Part shown: in pieces, positions 23,701-35,530 of the stretch
How positions within the stretch are numbered: position 1 is the stretch's first letter
Layout of the letters: each line of letters begins with the position of its first letter
From: Tanypteryx hageni
Lineage: Eukaryota > Arthropoda > Insecta > Odonata > Petaluridae
NCBI GenBank assembly: GCA_028673005.1
Contig: CM054118.1
Span: 2,687,410-2,751,409 of the forward strand
Reading direction: 5' to 3'
Length of the DNA stretch: 64,000 bases
Position numbers and translations under genes: made by a program
The notes under the pieces: model-generated
The model's input: only the letters and a program-made list of their open reading frames with translations
The model's database searches: none
What the model was told of the DNA's origin: nothing

Positions 23701-26700
23701 CGTGTTTTTCATTAATTTCTTTTCCGTTAACTTCCTATTGAAATTTTTGGTAACTAACTATTTTTATAGTTATTTTCATAGTTTTTGCAGTGCATCTTAT
23801 AATTAACCGGAGTTATAAATTCGCATCGCATATCTGAATCACGCAAAAAGCCATTCCTTAAAATGCGGACCTTCTTCGTTTATATTTGAAAATATTTCAA
23901 GGATTAGGTATGTAACCTACATTAGTTATGCGAAGTAAAGAATTTAAATCTCATTTGTAAATCTCGAAAAATTACATTTTAATACGATTTTTCCCGTTTT
24001 CACGCATTTTGTCTATATTGGACCACTGTCGTCCCAATTGTTGAATTCTATTCTTGACCTTATAATCAATGCAGCAATTTTGTGTTTTAACATTAATCAG
24101 ACTTTTATACATGGGTATAACTTATTTACTGAATCTATTAAGTAATTAGAGAAAAAAAGGATAAGAGAATGCGAATGAGCAGAAATGGAGAAAGGGGAAG
24201 AGAACGTAGCAGTTGTATAGGATTAAAAGGAGCGGCAGTACAAAAATAACAATAATTGATTATTAAAAACTTTATACAATCGAATCATGCGCCATTATCA
24301 GATGGTGAGAATTCATAAAACTAAATATAACGTAATTTTCAATGGATTTCTTTAAATGATAATATAACAAATTTTTCGAACCGAATTTCGAATAGGAGTG
24401 AAAAATATCATTTTATGACTTTTATTTATATTCTTTAACTAAAGAGATTTTCTAGAAAATTTTCAAAACTAATATAGTTCAAAGAAAAGTGTCATCTTAA
24501 ATTATAATTAAACTCATTGCAGTTCATGTATTTAGGTAACAGTAGGTAAGTTACAACACATTTTTTCTTTGTCGGTAAATTGACAGTTTCTTCATATTTT
24601 ATCCTGTATTTTACGAGTTAATGAGAGTAAAATAATTAATTTATTAAGTTAAATTCTATGTTTTAAATAACTTATAATTTTCTAAAATATTTCAAGTGAA
24701 TTTGAGCTACTTCTTTATGCATTATATCTTATTATTTCGATTTTCTTCTTATTTTCAGCAAATATTTGGACATTCATTTGGCCTCTCTACTAATAATTAC
24801 TTGAACAGTATAATTAAAACAAAGATAACTTTCAAAAACACTGATTTGATTGTGCATGAAAGCCAAATCAGTTCATAGCATATCTTACTGATTTTTCATA
24901 TCGAAATCATATATATTTGGAATACTTTTATGATAATCCCGTCATATCTGATGGGTAATTAGGCTAGTAATAACACAATGGGCGAGAAATGTTATAGCCA
25001 AGCTTCGAATTTTCGTCTCAGCAAATGAAATAAATGATACCGAAACTAAAACAATTCGTGCAAGCTTTTCTCTTCGATCTTAAGATGAATTGCGTTCTCT
25101 GAGAGAGCTAAGAAATTTCAATCAAAAATACGCCCGAATAAATATCAGAAGGACTCTGGTATTTTTTTAAAGGATTGAAATTGAACGCCAGCAAATGAAA
25201 TTGGGTTCAATAGCTTGTCCTTAAGAATACTTTCGCGCCCGAGATATCTCTCTCCGCCATTATTCTTGGGCGGTTAAGGTAAATCCCATCCTCAAATCCA
25301 CGGGGAACTTCCTAACAAAAATCTGTTTATTTTTTTCCATAAAAAATATAAAAGGGTAGATGGGGAGGAGGTCCATCGATGCCTCCGTGTGACGTCACGG
25401 ACAGCAACAGATTCTGGATCTGTCGGAAGAAAGTAAATGAGAACGCGGGAGACGGCAAAGGGATTCCCCTGATTGAATCAAGGAAGCCAAATTCCCTTGG
25501 CGACCAGCAGCGATGGGCCTTCGCCCTTCATTCGCAATTCTCCCAAGGCGAGCCACTAGGTCCCTGTGAAGTCCCTCTCTTCCTGCCTCAGCATCTCTCT
25601 CTCTTTCTCGTCTTCATCCTCTCTGCTCGTTCTATTCCCTGTTCTAGTTCCTATTCAAGCCAGTCTCCTTTTTTATTTCGATGTCCTTTCTCTTTAAAGG
25701 ATGGATCATACGATTTCGCTTTGTCTGTTGCCACCGGGATTGATGAATGATTGGTCAATAGAATCTGTGCGTGCGCGGTCAAAGCTACTGCTCAAAGAGA
25801 TGTTTGGTAGGAAGCTGCATCTTTAAATTTGAAAATACCGTTACAGTTTGTTGCATAAAAGATGTTAGTCAATCATATAGAATAATCCAGGTTATTGGTT
25901 TTACGGATATCTCATTTCATTGAAACTTGTAGGAATAATTGGATACAACTCCATGGTTTTGTGTAATTATAGTTTTCTCAGTATAATTTTTATGGAATAT
26001 TCCATACATATAAATGACATAATATCTAATTTACCACCTATTGGATTCTACCACACATATATTCAGGCATGTAAAATAGCCACATATTCTTAAAGGGACT
26101 TGAATATCGTTCCTCTTAAAAATAAACGTCGGTTAGAGAATTTGGTATCACAAACTATGTATTAATCATTGGAACTATTTCAATTTCGACGTCAACATGC
26201 AAATTTGCTGTGTTGGATTGTGATTACATCTTGCTGCCCTAAATTTATTCATTAGATTTTTACGCACAAGTTTTTTAGGAATAAAGTATTTTTTGCAAAA
26301 GAAATTTTGAAACAGTTTGTGAATTAGCAATGATAACCGGGATGTATAATTGAATATAGAGATGAAACCACACTCAGATGAATGAGTATTATTTTGATGA
26401 ACCGATAGTGAAAATATGAGTAAATTAGTAAAATTAGTAAATTGACTTTATCTTCCGTTCTCAAACTATCTCTTGCTTGGAGTTTCTTTTCAAATGGTAT
26501 AGAAGGAAATAAAATTGCTATGTTTTTGACGAAATAATTTTTTTTTAACTCAGTTTTCGAACCTAAATACTAAGGCAAATGGTTTAACGTAATTGAGTAT
26601 TAGTGTATTAAATTATGTTGTCGGCATAAATCAGGGGAGACCAAATCTTCGGCGCCGTTTACAGCAATCACCAGACGTTTAAGAGACTCAAGAATACGAA

Positions 26701-27176
26701 AATTGTTCTATAGCAGTGGTCCCCAATCTGTGGTCCGACAGGACGTCAATTCTTTCTAATTTAATTTAATTTAAAAGCCAATATTTTCCCAAAATATGTA
26801 ATTTAAATGTTTGATATGAATGATTTCGAACGGTAGCCGGAAAAAATGAATAGAATAAGAAACACATTAATATTTCTAAAACATAGTTGAAATTAGAAGA
26901 TCGTACGTCAATAATTTCTAATTTTCATTAAAAAAAGAATAAAAGCCTGCACTTTAAAAAGTAGATTTTTACTTGTTATCTTACGGGAAACGGAAATCGC
27001 CCCCCCCCCCCTGGAGTCGAGCTCGCGTCTTTTTTTGTATTTATTTTCGTCATTTAATTTTTATATACTGCGAAATTTCAACCTTCCACCTGATCGGAAA
27101 GTTTGTTAAAAACGCGTTAAAAAGTGCCATTGATGACGTCAGCGTTATACACAGAACTGGAAAACTATATGTAGAC
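23701..27176. other. AT-rich DNA, no gene seen
   Basis: Mostly unique-looking. A GC-richer island at 25370-25760 is listed separately. cagtggtccccaatctgtgg at about 26715 resembles a hAT terminal repeat (compare cagtggttcccaaac-type ends) but has no partner end that I can find. A C homopolymer of about 12 lies at 27000-27011. Confidence 0.4.
25348..25396 (+). promoter_or_regulatory. Promoter-like TATA box and CRE palindrome
   Basis: TATAAAAG (25348-25355) precedes a GC-richer stretch holding a perfect TGACGTCA cyclic-AMP response element near 25389. A 123-codon open frame from 25379 shows no recognisable domain and may be chance. A combination worth noting but weak as a promoter call. Confidence 0.3.
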
Positions 27177-27857
27177 TTGGTAGGATTCGATTTAAATCGA
27201 AAAACGTTGATAAACGTCGATTTTTTTAAATTTCAAAATCGACGAAAATGAATAGTCTTCGATAAGCGTCGATTTTCCAACAAGATGGAAAAGTATACGT
27301 CCAAAAACCTACTCTGAATTATAATATTTAAGTCGTTTCTGTTAACTTTTTTCGCAATATTATTTGCTACCTACGATTTCGTTCCTTTTCTGGGTTTGCA
27401 CTAACAGTGGGACCGAAAGAGGGGTATGTCCTTACACTCAAATATGTCTGTTTTTTTAAATGCTCACGCTTCTACTCTGAACAATCAGTTAACCGAAGGT
27501 CCTAGGTTAGTTTCGAGAACACGTGTTTCTTAGATCTTTCGAGGTTTTTGAGAATATATTTGCCGACCTAATGGTGGAATATTCCACCAGCCTCTCTATA
27601 CAGCTAAGGGCATGGATAGGCCTTGTTGAGAATGCCTCAATCCCTGTTAAACAATTTTCGGAGGAAAGGAGTTTCGGTGGTCGTTTGAAGATATATTTTC
27701 GTGACCGATATGCAAGATGCTAATTTGGTTTAATCATCAATATTCAGTTAGTAAAAGGCATCAATTAACTATTGATATATTTTTCGCATATAGGTTGGTT
27801 GCCGAAATAATCACGTTTGGCAAAATTTGTAAGGAAAGGAGTAAAAATATCGTTTTG

Positions 27858-28021
27858 TAGCTGAAGAAGGAGTAGTTCCGAAAGCTTTACGTTTGTGATG
27901 TTTCTGTGTTTTTGTGTTATTTTACGTGTGTCGCTTCGACATCCCCGGGGCCTCGCCAACCTGAAGTCGTCTGATTGGTGAGTGCTCACTGGATTTCCTC
28001 ATCCCAACACCTTGTTGACAT

Positions 28022-28022
<1 letters not shown>
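27858..28022 (+). mobile_element. Hammerhead-like dispersed repeat, copy 1
   Basis: Begins with ctgaaga (27861-27867), a short potential stem (ggag/ttcc) and gaaa (27880-27883), the invariant order of a hammerhead ribozyme core. About 140 bp of repeat body follows (cgcttcgacatccccgggg, then tcgtctgattggtgagtg, then caccttgttgacatcc) and runs straight into (TA)n. The layout recalls the terminal regions of Penelope-like elements and animal retrozymes; I saw no protein. Confidence 0.6.

Positions 28023-28094
<72 letters not shown>
28023..28094. repeat. (TA)n microsatellite between inverted repeats
   Basis: About 70 bp of TA separates copies 1 and 2 of the hammerhead-like repeat, which face each other tail to tail. 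Confidence 0.95.
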
Positions 28095-28095
<1 letters not shown>

Positions 28096-28309
28096 CAGCT
28101 TACGGAAAAGGAAAGGTAAAATGGATATATGGATGGTAACAAGATGTTGGGATGAGGAAGCCCAGTGAGCACTCACCAATCAGACGACTTCAGGTTGGCG
28201 AGGCCCTGGGGATGCCGAAGCGACACACGTAAAAAAACACTAAAACAACACAGAAACATCACAAACGTGGAAGCTTTCGGAGTTATTCCTTCATCAGCTA
28301 CAGAGAGAG
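28095..28309 (-). mobile_element. Hammerhead-like dispersed repeat, copy 2 (inverted)
   Basis: Reverse complement of copy 1 and longer at its tail, which includes ttacctttccttttccgtaa before the (TA)n. On the minus strand the core reads ctgatga (28291-28297) and gaaa (28275-28278), enclosing a gga/tcc stem. This is the textbook CUGAUGA form, whereas copy 1 has CUGAAGA (that position is free in the consensus). Confidence 0.65.
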
Positions 28310-28337
28310 CTTCCTCATCCCAACATCTTGTTACCAT

Positions 28338-28390
<53 letters not shown>
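28310..28390 (+). repeat. Repeat tail fragment plus (TA)n
   Basis: cttcctcatcccaacatctt and the following bases repeat the tail of the hammerhead-like family in plus orientation, directly abutting the head of copy 2, then enter about 50 bp of TA. Confidence 0.7.
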
Positions 28391-28393
<3 letters not shown>

Positions 28394-28424
28394 CCTCACA
28401 TCACCCTGTCATTTCCCACTCTCA

Positions 28425-28631
28425 TTTACTCTATCACTGAAGAAAGGCATAGGCCCGATAAGCTTGCGTTTTTTTTGTTTTTGTGTTCGTGTGTTCAACG
28501 TGTCTCTTCGGCGCCCTCAGCAGCCTGCCAACTCGGTCTCCGACTTGGTAAGTGTCCGCTGTGCTTCCTTCAACACCTTGTTGCCACCCTCATCACTACC
28601 TTTTCATTTAATTAAGTCTATAAATAAATAA

Positions 28632-28674
<43 letters not shown>
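28425..28674 (+). mobile_element. Related hammerhead-like repeat, diverged family
   Basis: ctgaaga (28437-28443), a potential aggc/gccc stem, then gata (28457-28460) where gaaa is required. A body partly alignable to copy 1 follows (gtgtctcttcggcgccctca, then tggtaagtgtccgctgtgct, then caacaccttgttgcca), ending in (TAAA)n/(TA)n. The core substitution should abolish ribozyme activity. Confidence 0.5.
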
Positions 28675-28677
<3 letters not shown>

Positions 28678-29289
28678 GTTGCATGTCGCATTAATACGTA
28701 CCGGATTTAGATTCCCGTAGCACTCTTAGTTCATGGACATTTTGTCATAAATACAAAAGACGCCCGCGAAATCTCGTGGCCGACTCAAATGTAATTTTCT
28801 TGGTTTAAAGTTACGATTTAATTATTTAAACATCAAATTAACGATTTAAATATACTTTTTACGTTGTTGAATGTGAATAATAGAAATTACCGCCATGCAA
28901 AGCCAAAACAATTCAATTTTCGAGGAACGTATTTTTCAGGATTTTATATAATATGAAAATTTAAATAAATAATCGGAGTATTGTAAAGTAAACGCAAATT
29001 TATGTAGAATTTCCATGTAAAAGTAAATTTAAATCATCGAATTGAAAACTGCCAGCCCTATATTTCAGTAGTAATTTTAAGCGTCGATATTCATTGAATA
29101 TCTCTCGGGAAAATTAACGTCGATTTAAAAAAAAATAAAGAATTCTACCAAGTAGCAATTTGAATCGTCAATATTCGTCTAACATCTCTAAAGAAAATAA
29201 ACGTCGATTAAAAAAAATATACTTCGAATCCTACCAATCCCAACTCTATATAACATATATATATATATTTATATATCGTATATTAACTT

Positions 29290-29421
29290 ATGATGTTGGC
29301 AAAAAGGTGTTGAAGGATGCCCAGTGGGCACCAATTTGAGGACCAAGTTCCTAAACATTAGTATCCTCCTCTGTAAGAAAAGTCGATATATAATGATATA
29401 GGAGGATAGTAATGTTTAGGC
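29290..29421. repeat. Diverged repeat fragment and 21-bp hairpin
   Basis: aaaaaggtgttgaaggatgc with the following cccagtgggcac matches the minus-orientation tail of the hammerhead-like family. Next to it, cctaaacattagtatcctcc (29352) pairs with aggaggatagtaatgtttag (about 29400), a near-perfect hairpin with a loop of about 27 nt. Confidence 0.5.
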
Positions 29422-29559
29422 ACTTCCAGATAAGCTGTATAGTCGAAAGTTTTTTCTCAGGTAGGATCTTTTGCAAAACCGACTAGAAAAAACGAAAATC
29501 TTGAAAAATTGCAACAATGCGGCTGCTTAAAATTCGCAATTGTTTAAACAAAATTTCAA

Positions 29560-29990
29560 GGTTTATGTATTTTCGAATGTGCTACGGAGCGGAAATTTTT
29601 TTAGAGGTAGGACTTGTAAAAAAACGAAATAGAGATTATACTAATTTTGATATTTTAGTTGGTTTGGCAGTTAAAAATTCTTAAATTTTAAACAAATAGG
29701 TAAATGTTTTGATACCACTGGGCAAGATAGGGAGCTAAAATTTTTAAGTTAGTTAGAGATTAGTCTATACAAACGAATAAATATTTCAGTGTATTCAAGA
29801 AATTGTTATTGCGGCCGTTAAAAATTAATTAATTTTAAACAATTAGATAAATGTTTTTTAACTTCTAAATGTGCTACAAATTTAAAATTTGGTATAAATG
29901 TGTGGAATTATTAACCCAATGTGGGAAAAGTGTAATATTTTTAAAATTGCAAAAATTAGTGATTATTTTACTCCATTATTGTTCCATAAT
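29560..29990. repeat. Dispersed AT-rich repeat, copy A
   Basis: Aligns loosely with 34600-35030 in the same orientation. Shared blocks include a gcggccgttaaaaattaatt-like stretch, an aattagataaaagt-like stretch and the end (attttactccattattgtt). The hammerhead-like repeat copy 3 starts precisely where the alignment stops, at about 29991. Confidence 0.6.
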
Positions 29991-29991
29991 G

Positions 29992-30184
29992 AACGTTTGT
30001 GATGTTTCTGTGTTTTTGTGTTATTTTACGTGTGTCGCTTCGACATCCCCGGAGCCTCGCCAACCTGAAGTCGTCTGATTGGTGAGTGCTCACTGGGTTT
30101 CCTCATCCCAACACCTTGTTGACATCCATATATTCATTTTACCTTTCCTTTTCCGTAAGTTGTTATATATATATATATATATAT
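29992..30184 (+). mobile_element. Hammerhead-like dispersed repeat, copy 3, head-truncated
   Basis: Starts at aacgtttgtgatgtttctgt, downstream of where the ribozyme-like core would be, and runs through the full body and tail (acctttccttttccgtaag) into a short (TA)n at 30163-30184. Head truncation with an intact tail is typical of 5'-truncated reverse-transcribed copies. Confidence 0.65.
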
Positions 30185-32149
30185 AAAGATTGTTTGAAGA
30201 CTTTTCTTTTTCTTACCATCCTTCTTAGAGAAAGGTCGGACCCTTCCATCCTTCGCCATTTCTTAGTCATTGTATTGAAATATGTTCCGTTTCTCAGATA
30301 TCTCTTCCTCCTCTTTCCATAAAAATGCGGTGGAACTTCTACTCAAGTCCCGTCCCTCACTCGCAACCATTTTCTCTCTCTCTCTCTCTCTCACTTAACT
30401 CCACCTCTCTCTCTCTCTATTCAGATCGGGTAATGTGATGGACGCGCAGCCTAGCTGTCATTTTTTTCCCTCTCTAGTACAATTTCATGCAGGCGCATAT
30501 CCCCCCGTCGCTTCTCCGTAGCCTAGGCGACGGCGATGAGCGCGGGAGGGGAAAAATGTGTGTGGGTTAGGACGTGGATTCTTGGAACTGCTCTTCCGAA
30601 GAGAGCATTTGCTTTATTTCTTTCGGATAGCGCTATTTCTCGCAATATTTCGAGAAAGATATTTCTTTGTTCCGCGAATCGCATAATAGAAGCTCCGAGA
30701 AACTCGGGAGTGTCTTATATGCGTGGAGACTTAATAATAAAAAAACAAACTCGACTTGATACTCGAGAATGGCGTCCCGTATAAGTAGGTGGCGTGACGG
30801 TACATCTTCGCAATTTTTACGGCATTAAGTGGGGGAGGGGAGGGGGTGAGATTAGCCCAGGATTTTTGTTCTCGTAATTTCTCCGCCTCGCGTTGGGATG
30901 TTCCAGGGATTTCTGCGGCGGAAATAAGCAGATAAACGGCTTGTCGATCCCCTTTAATCGGGTCACGATGATAAATTTTGGAAATGTAGTTAAACAGGGT
31001 CGCTTGCTTGGGTTAAAAAATTATCGGAAGGGTTTTTTCCGATATGAAATGAAATTTCCCGTTTAATATTAAAGCATTTTATTCGCGTAAGAATTCAAAT
31101 TTTAATAATCTGCTGCAAATTTTTCATATCGTTTACAATTGATTGATATTAATTTGATAACGATCAGGTGATTGCAGGTGCTATTGATGCAGAACTTATA
31201 TTTGAGCAAACTGAATAATTTTAATTTTTTGTCCGTGGAATATATTAATCTATATTTTATTTCAACTGAGAATCAACATTGTTGTTAATGCTTGATATTC
31301 AACATTTATATAACGTTTTATATATGTTGCTACTTTATTCCCAAGTGCTCTTCTATAAAGTTTTGCAGTTAAAACTCTTAAGCAATATATTTTGAAAAAC
31401 ACCTTGCTGCTATTGAATTATGCAAATATATAACGAAATAATTGTTAAAATTGTATATAAAAATTTTATTTTTTCTCGAAATCCTTTTCATTTCTCAATA
31501 AAATGCGTAAGTAATGGGACAGTTACAAGATGGAGAATATCAGCGAGATATTTGATTGCTTCTTTTTGTACGGGCAATTTCTTGAACGAGCTTTACCTTT
31601 TAAATCAAAAACAAATTCCGGCGAAAACTATGATAAATCTTTAAGGTCACGATCGCGGCCAATACAGGTAACTACAGCGGCGCGCTTTTTTTTAATTAGG
31701 ACCCGTGTTATCCTAACATCTTTAAGCGTGCGTCATGTACGCGCACGCGAAATTCATTTTCTCCCGACAAAATTCCTCATCTTTGGCTGCCACTTTGTTT
31801 TCTCCAGAGGTTCCGAGACCTTTATTCCGCTTCCTTTATCGTTGACGAAAGGCGCCAGTGTGCTTCCCGAACCTTTAAAAAATTCCTACGGAGGGAAGTT
31901 TATGAGGAGCCCTAACGGAGACGGGACGTAATCTGCTAGGAGTCTGATAAGAGGAGAGCGTCCTCAAATGTATCTCACCTTTTCCCCCATCTTCCTCCTC
32001 TTCCTCCTTCCACGGGCTGCCATCTTGTTTTTTTACGCCGAACGTTATTACCAACTTTTATATTAACTTCGCTTTATATATCTATTATAAATTGCTGCTT
32101 TTTACGGAGAATATATTGTGTATATATAATATAAAACATAAGGTACTTC
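30185..32149. other. No gene seen
   Basis: Includes short (CT)n runs near 30370-30418, a GC-richer patch at 30430-30900 and AT-rich DNA. Open frames at 30536-30784 and 31530-31931 have no recognisable domain, and their composition does not argue for coding. Confidence 0.35.
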
Positions 32150-32432
32150 TACATATACCTGAAATTTGGCAGGATGATAAGTTATTAGGTACAACCAACC
32201 AGAAAAATCGAACATTTCAATGTTTTAAATATTAAATGGGTATTTTTGACACCAATGTTCCATTTAGATACTCCATAAGAAAAACATGGAAATCTGCATT
32301 TTTAAATTAGTTAAATTGAGATAGAATACCGGGACGAAAACCATTCTATAGTCAAAAGAATGAGGTTCTTATTTTTGAAGGCTAAATTCAAATGGGTGCT
32401 GAATTGAGGAAGAAATTTCTTTAATCGGAAAA
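32150..32432. repeat. Dispersed repeat interrupted by the foldback element
   Basis: Aligns with 35195-35520 in the same orientation, sharing aggtacttct, ctgaaatttggca, ccaatgttccattt and a tgcatttttaaatta block. It stops where the foldback element begins. Confidence 0.6.
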
Positions 32433-34290
32433 AAACTGATGTGGCCACCACATGTTTCTCCATACCTGTAATATTTCTAGCAATTCCAAATCGGTTACAT
32501 AATAATAAATATTTTAAGAAACAGAGAAAATTTTAGTCTTTACAAAGAACAGAAATAAATTCAAACCATAGCATTCTGATATTGGATATAGTCACAAAGC
32601 TTCAACAATTAAGAAAAGAAAATGGAGCGTTACTAAGACGTAACTAAGCGTCAATTGTTAACAATAGTCGTCAGTAGGTGGCGTGGTGGTAGCAGCTAAA
32701 AATATAAGACATCTCTTAAACAAGGCGGAAAAGTGTTTCAAACAATGGTGTATTTCCGATGTAATCTCGAAGTCGATTTTTTTCATGAATACAGTACTTT
32801 CCCCTATAATACGTATATGGAGAAATTAAATAGTAGATGCTCAACATTAAAGAACTTCAGCTATGATAGACCTGGACAATTATTTTCAATGGGAATTGGC
32901 AATCTGTATTGTAATAGCATCGTTTTAATGCTTTTTAGGCGTTCTTTACCAGCGAAGCGGTAATAGCGGATCGCCTGATGGGCACGTCTGGTCCGTCCGT
33001 CCGTCCGTCGTAACTTTCGTCTCCTAAACCGCTGGACGGATTTTACTTTAATTAGGCATGAGTGATTCTTATTAAAATTTATCGTCCAATTGTGATTTTC
33101 AACTGAATACATCAATTAGAACTTCCACTTCACATAATCATTTTAAATACACTTATGTTCGTATCTCGTTAAATGGCATCCGTCAAGCAACAATGAAATA
33201 CCCAGATTTTATCTCCCTAGCTCTTATATGATCTGCAAGGTACAGATAAAAGAAATTATTCGGATAGAGAACAACATTTACTACAAGAAAGTTCGCGAAG
33301 ACACATAATTACGAGTTATAGTTTCGGAGATGAAAATTCGAGAAAATCCCGAGCAAAAAATCGCATATTTATTCTACATCGATCGCGAAGACGGTTATCT
33401 CAGCAAAAAAACAATTAAAAATACATATATTACTCTCCCGTTCTTTTATATTTTCTGCGGGGTATAGATTAAAAAAAATTTTATTAAAGAACAACATTTA
33501 CTTCTAGATAGTCCCCGAGACTATAGTTTCAGGGAGAGAATCGCCCATTTTTTCGATAGCATTTCATAGGTATTTACCATTAAGGACGCCTTTGGTATGT
33601 CTGTGTATTCCATTTATGGTGCATACTTTTCCGTCTTGTTACTTTCTCGATACGCTTCATGATTTCAACGGAAATACACGTTTTCAGGTCCCCTGAACAC
33701 GTTTTGACCATTTTCTCGATGATATCTGTGTGTGTGTGTGTGAGACAGCCTTTTTGTGGGTGCTTACCTCAAACACTATTAATCAGGTCAACACGAAATT
33801 TTACATTTTTGTAAAAGTCACAAGAACATTAGTTTTTGGTATAAATCGGCCAACCGGAAGTGGGTGTTACTCATGTCACTTATCCGTTATTTTGAAATAT
33901 TTGCTTTAATATTTGATAAATGCGAAAATGCATTGGAATAAAAGTTATAGGAATGTTAATTTCCTGCAACCATTGATTGAAACATTTTTCCGCAGTGTTT
34001 AAGAGATATCTTATATTTTTAGCTGCCACCACCACGCCACCTACCGACGACTATTGTTAACAATTAACGCTTAGTTACATCTTAGTAACGCTCCATTTTC
34101 TTTTCTTAATTGTTGAAGCTTTGTGGCTATATCCAATATCAGAAGGCTATGGTTTGAATTTATTTCTGTTCTTTGTAAAGACTAAAATTTTCTCTCAGTT
34201 TCTTAAAATATTTGTTATTATGTAACCTATTTGGAATTTTTAGAAATATTACAGGTATGGAGAAAATCATGTGGTGGCCACATTAGATTT
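32433..34290. mobile_element. Foldback element with ~310-bp inverted arms
   Basis: The left arm 32433-32747 is the reverse complement of 33977-34290 with few mismatches (by eye about 95%). The extreme ends read ctgatgtggccaccacatg, itself a small palindrome (atgtgg/ccacat). The interior of about 1.2 kb has no long open frame; it holds a ggtccgtccgtccgtccgtc tract (32990-33010) and a (GT)n run near 33730. A partial second copy is at 50637-51085. The superfamily is unidentified and I could not confirm a target duplication. Confidence 0.75.
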
Positions 34291-34599
34291 TTAATAGGGG
34301 CATTTTGTCCCATTGATTTCAACCAAAGACTTACACATATGATGACGTCATAATTTTAAAACGCGATATATGTTATTAAATAACTAAACGTTTCTCCTTT
34401 CAATTATGGGGGCTGATGAACTGTATATAATAATTGCTTTAATTTAGTGCTTATAAGGTGATCCAGTGGATTGTATTATAATGAAATTGATTTAAAACTA
34501 TGGCGTAAACTTATAACTACGTCAAAATCCATAAACAGGAAATATTAGAAAATTGTGAAAAAACGTATTGTCGTGTTGGAGATGAAATTTTATAGTTAT

Positions 34600-35530
34600 T
34601 TAAAACTTAATGTACATACCCAAATAATCATTTGAAAATCTCGACGAATATGTTGTTGTGGTAGATAGAGATTATTGAAATTTTGACATTTTAATTTGTT
34701 TGGCTATTGAAAATTTTAAAATTTAAAAAATTGGTAAATATTTAGATGCTACGGGGCGAGCTTTGATGCTGAAATTTTAACGTTATTTAGAGCATAGTGC
34801 AAATGCAAGAATGGACATTTGAAAATTACAACGAAATTGTTGAGGCGGCCGTAAAAAATTGTTAAAATGAATGCAATTAGATAAAAGTTATTTCACTTCT
34901 AGATGTTTTACAACCTTATAATTTAGAAGAAATGTGTCGCTCTAGCACCTCATAATGGAAATAGCGTAATATTCTTAAAATTTCAAATTTAAGGGATAAT
35001 TTTACTTTATTATTGTTACATAAAGAAAGAACGAAAATCGATGAAGTGGTGAAATCTTTAGAATTAAAAAGAGTTTCCAATGATTAAATATCTCTCTGAA
35101 ATTGAATGTTTTTTCAAGGTGAGATGAAATGTTTGCAGAATGCAAGCACCTTTTACTAGTATAATACTTGTGCCTCACTCACTGACAAAAACTCTTAGGT
35201 ACTTCTAGAATAGCTAGAAATCTGAAATTTGGCATGGTGGTTGGTCGAGTGACACAACAGACGAGAAAAATCGAAAATTACAAAAAGTTCATATTTAAGC
35301 GGTCTTTTTAACCCCAATGTTCCATTTCAATAACTCATAAGAAAATCATGGGATTCAGTACAAGGTTTTTTAAATTGCATTTTTAAATTACTTTAAAATT
35401 GGGATACGAATTCGCGAAAAGAAAAGTTTTTCATGAGAAAAAACGGAGTTCGTAAATTTTGGAGGCAGAATTCAAATACATACCGAATAAGTGTAAATTT
35501 CTGCTTTTACTCGAAAAAAGTGTGAATTAT
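34600..35530. repeat. Dispersed AT-rich repeats, second copies
   Basis: 34600-35030 aligns with 29560-29990, and 35195-35520 aligns with 32150-32432. The two blocks lie next to each other here, which suggests they belong to one larger repeat unit. Confidence 0.55.

Larger units (their letters stand above)
27177..29237. repeat. Region bounded by ttggtaggattcga inverted repeats
   Basis: A perfect 14-bp inverted pair lies at 27177-27190 and 29224-29237. Both flanks also hold several aacgtcgat-type motifs, and a second near-match (gaattctaccaagta) is at about 29142. It may be an old foldback element into which the hammerhead-like repeats inserted, or coincidental repeat structure. Confidence 0.35.

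Noticed and set aside
26715..26740. hAT-like terminal sequence cagtggtccccaatctgtgg
   Set aside because: No partner end, no 8-bp duplication and no transposase nearby; recorded only as a possible solo end.
31530..31931. 133-codon open frame
   Set aside because: No recognisable domain; low-complexity basic composition; no convincing splice or promoter context.
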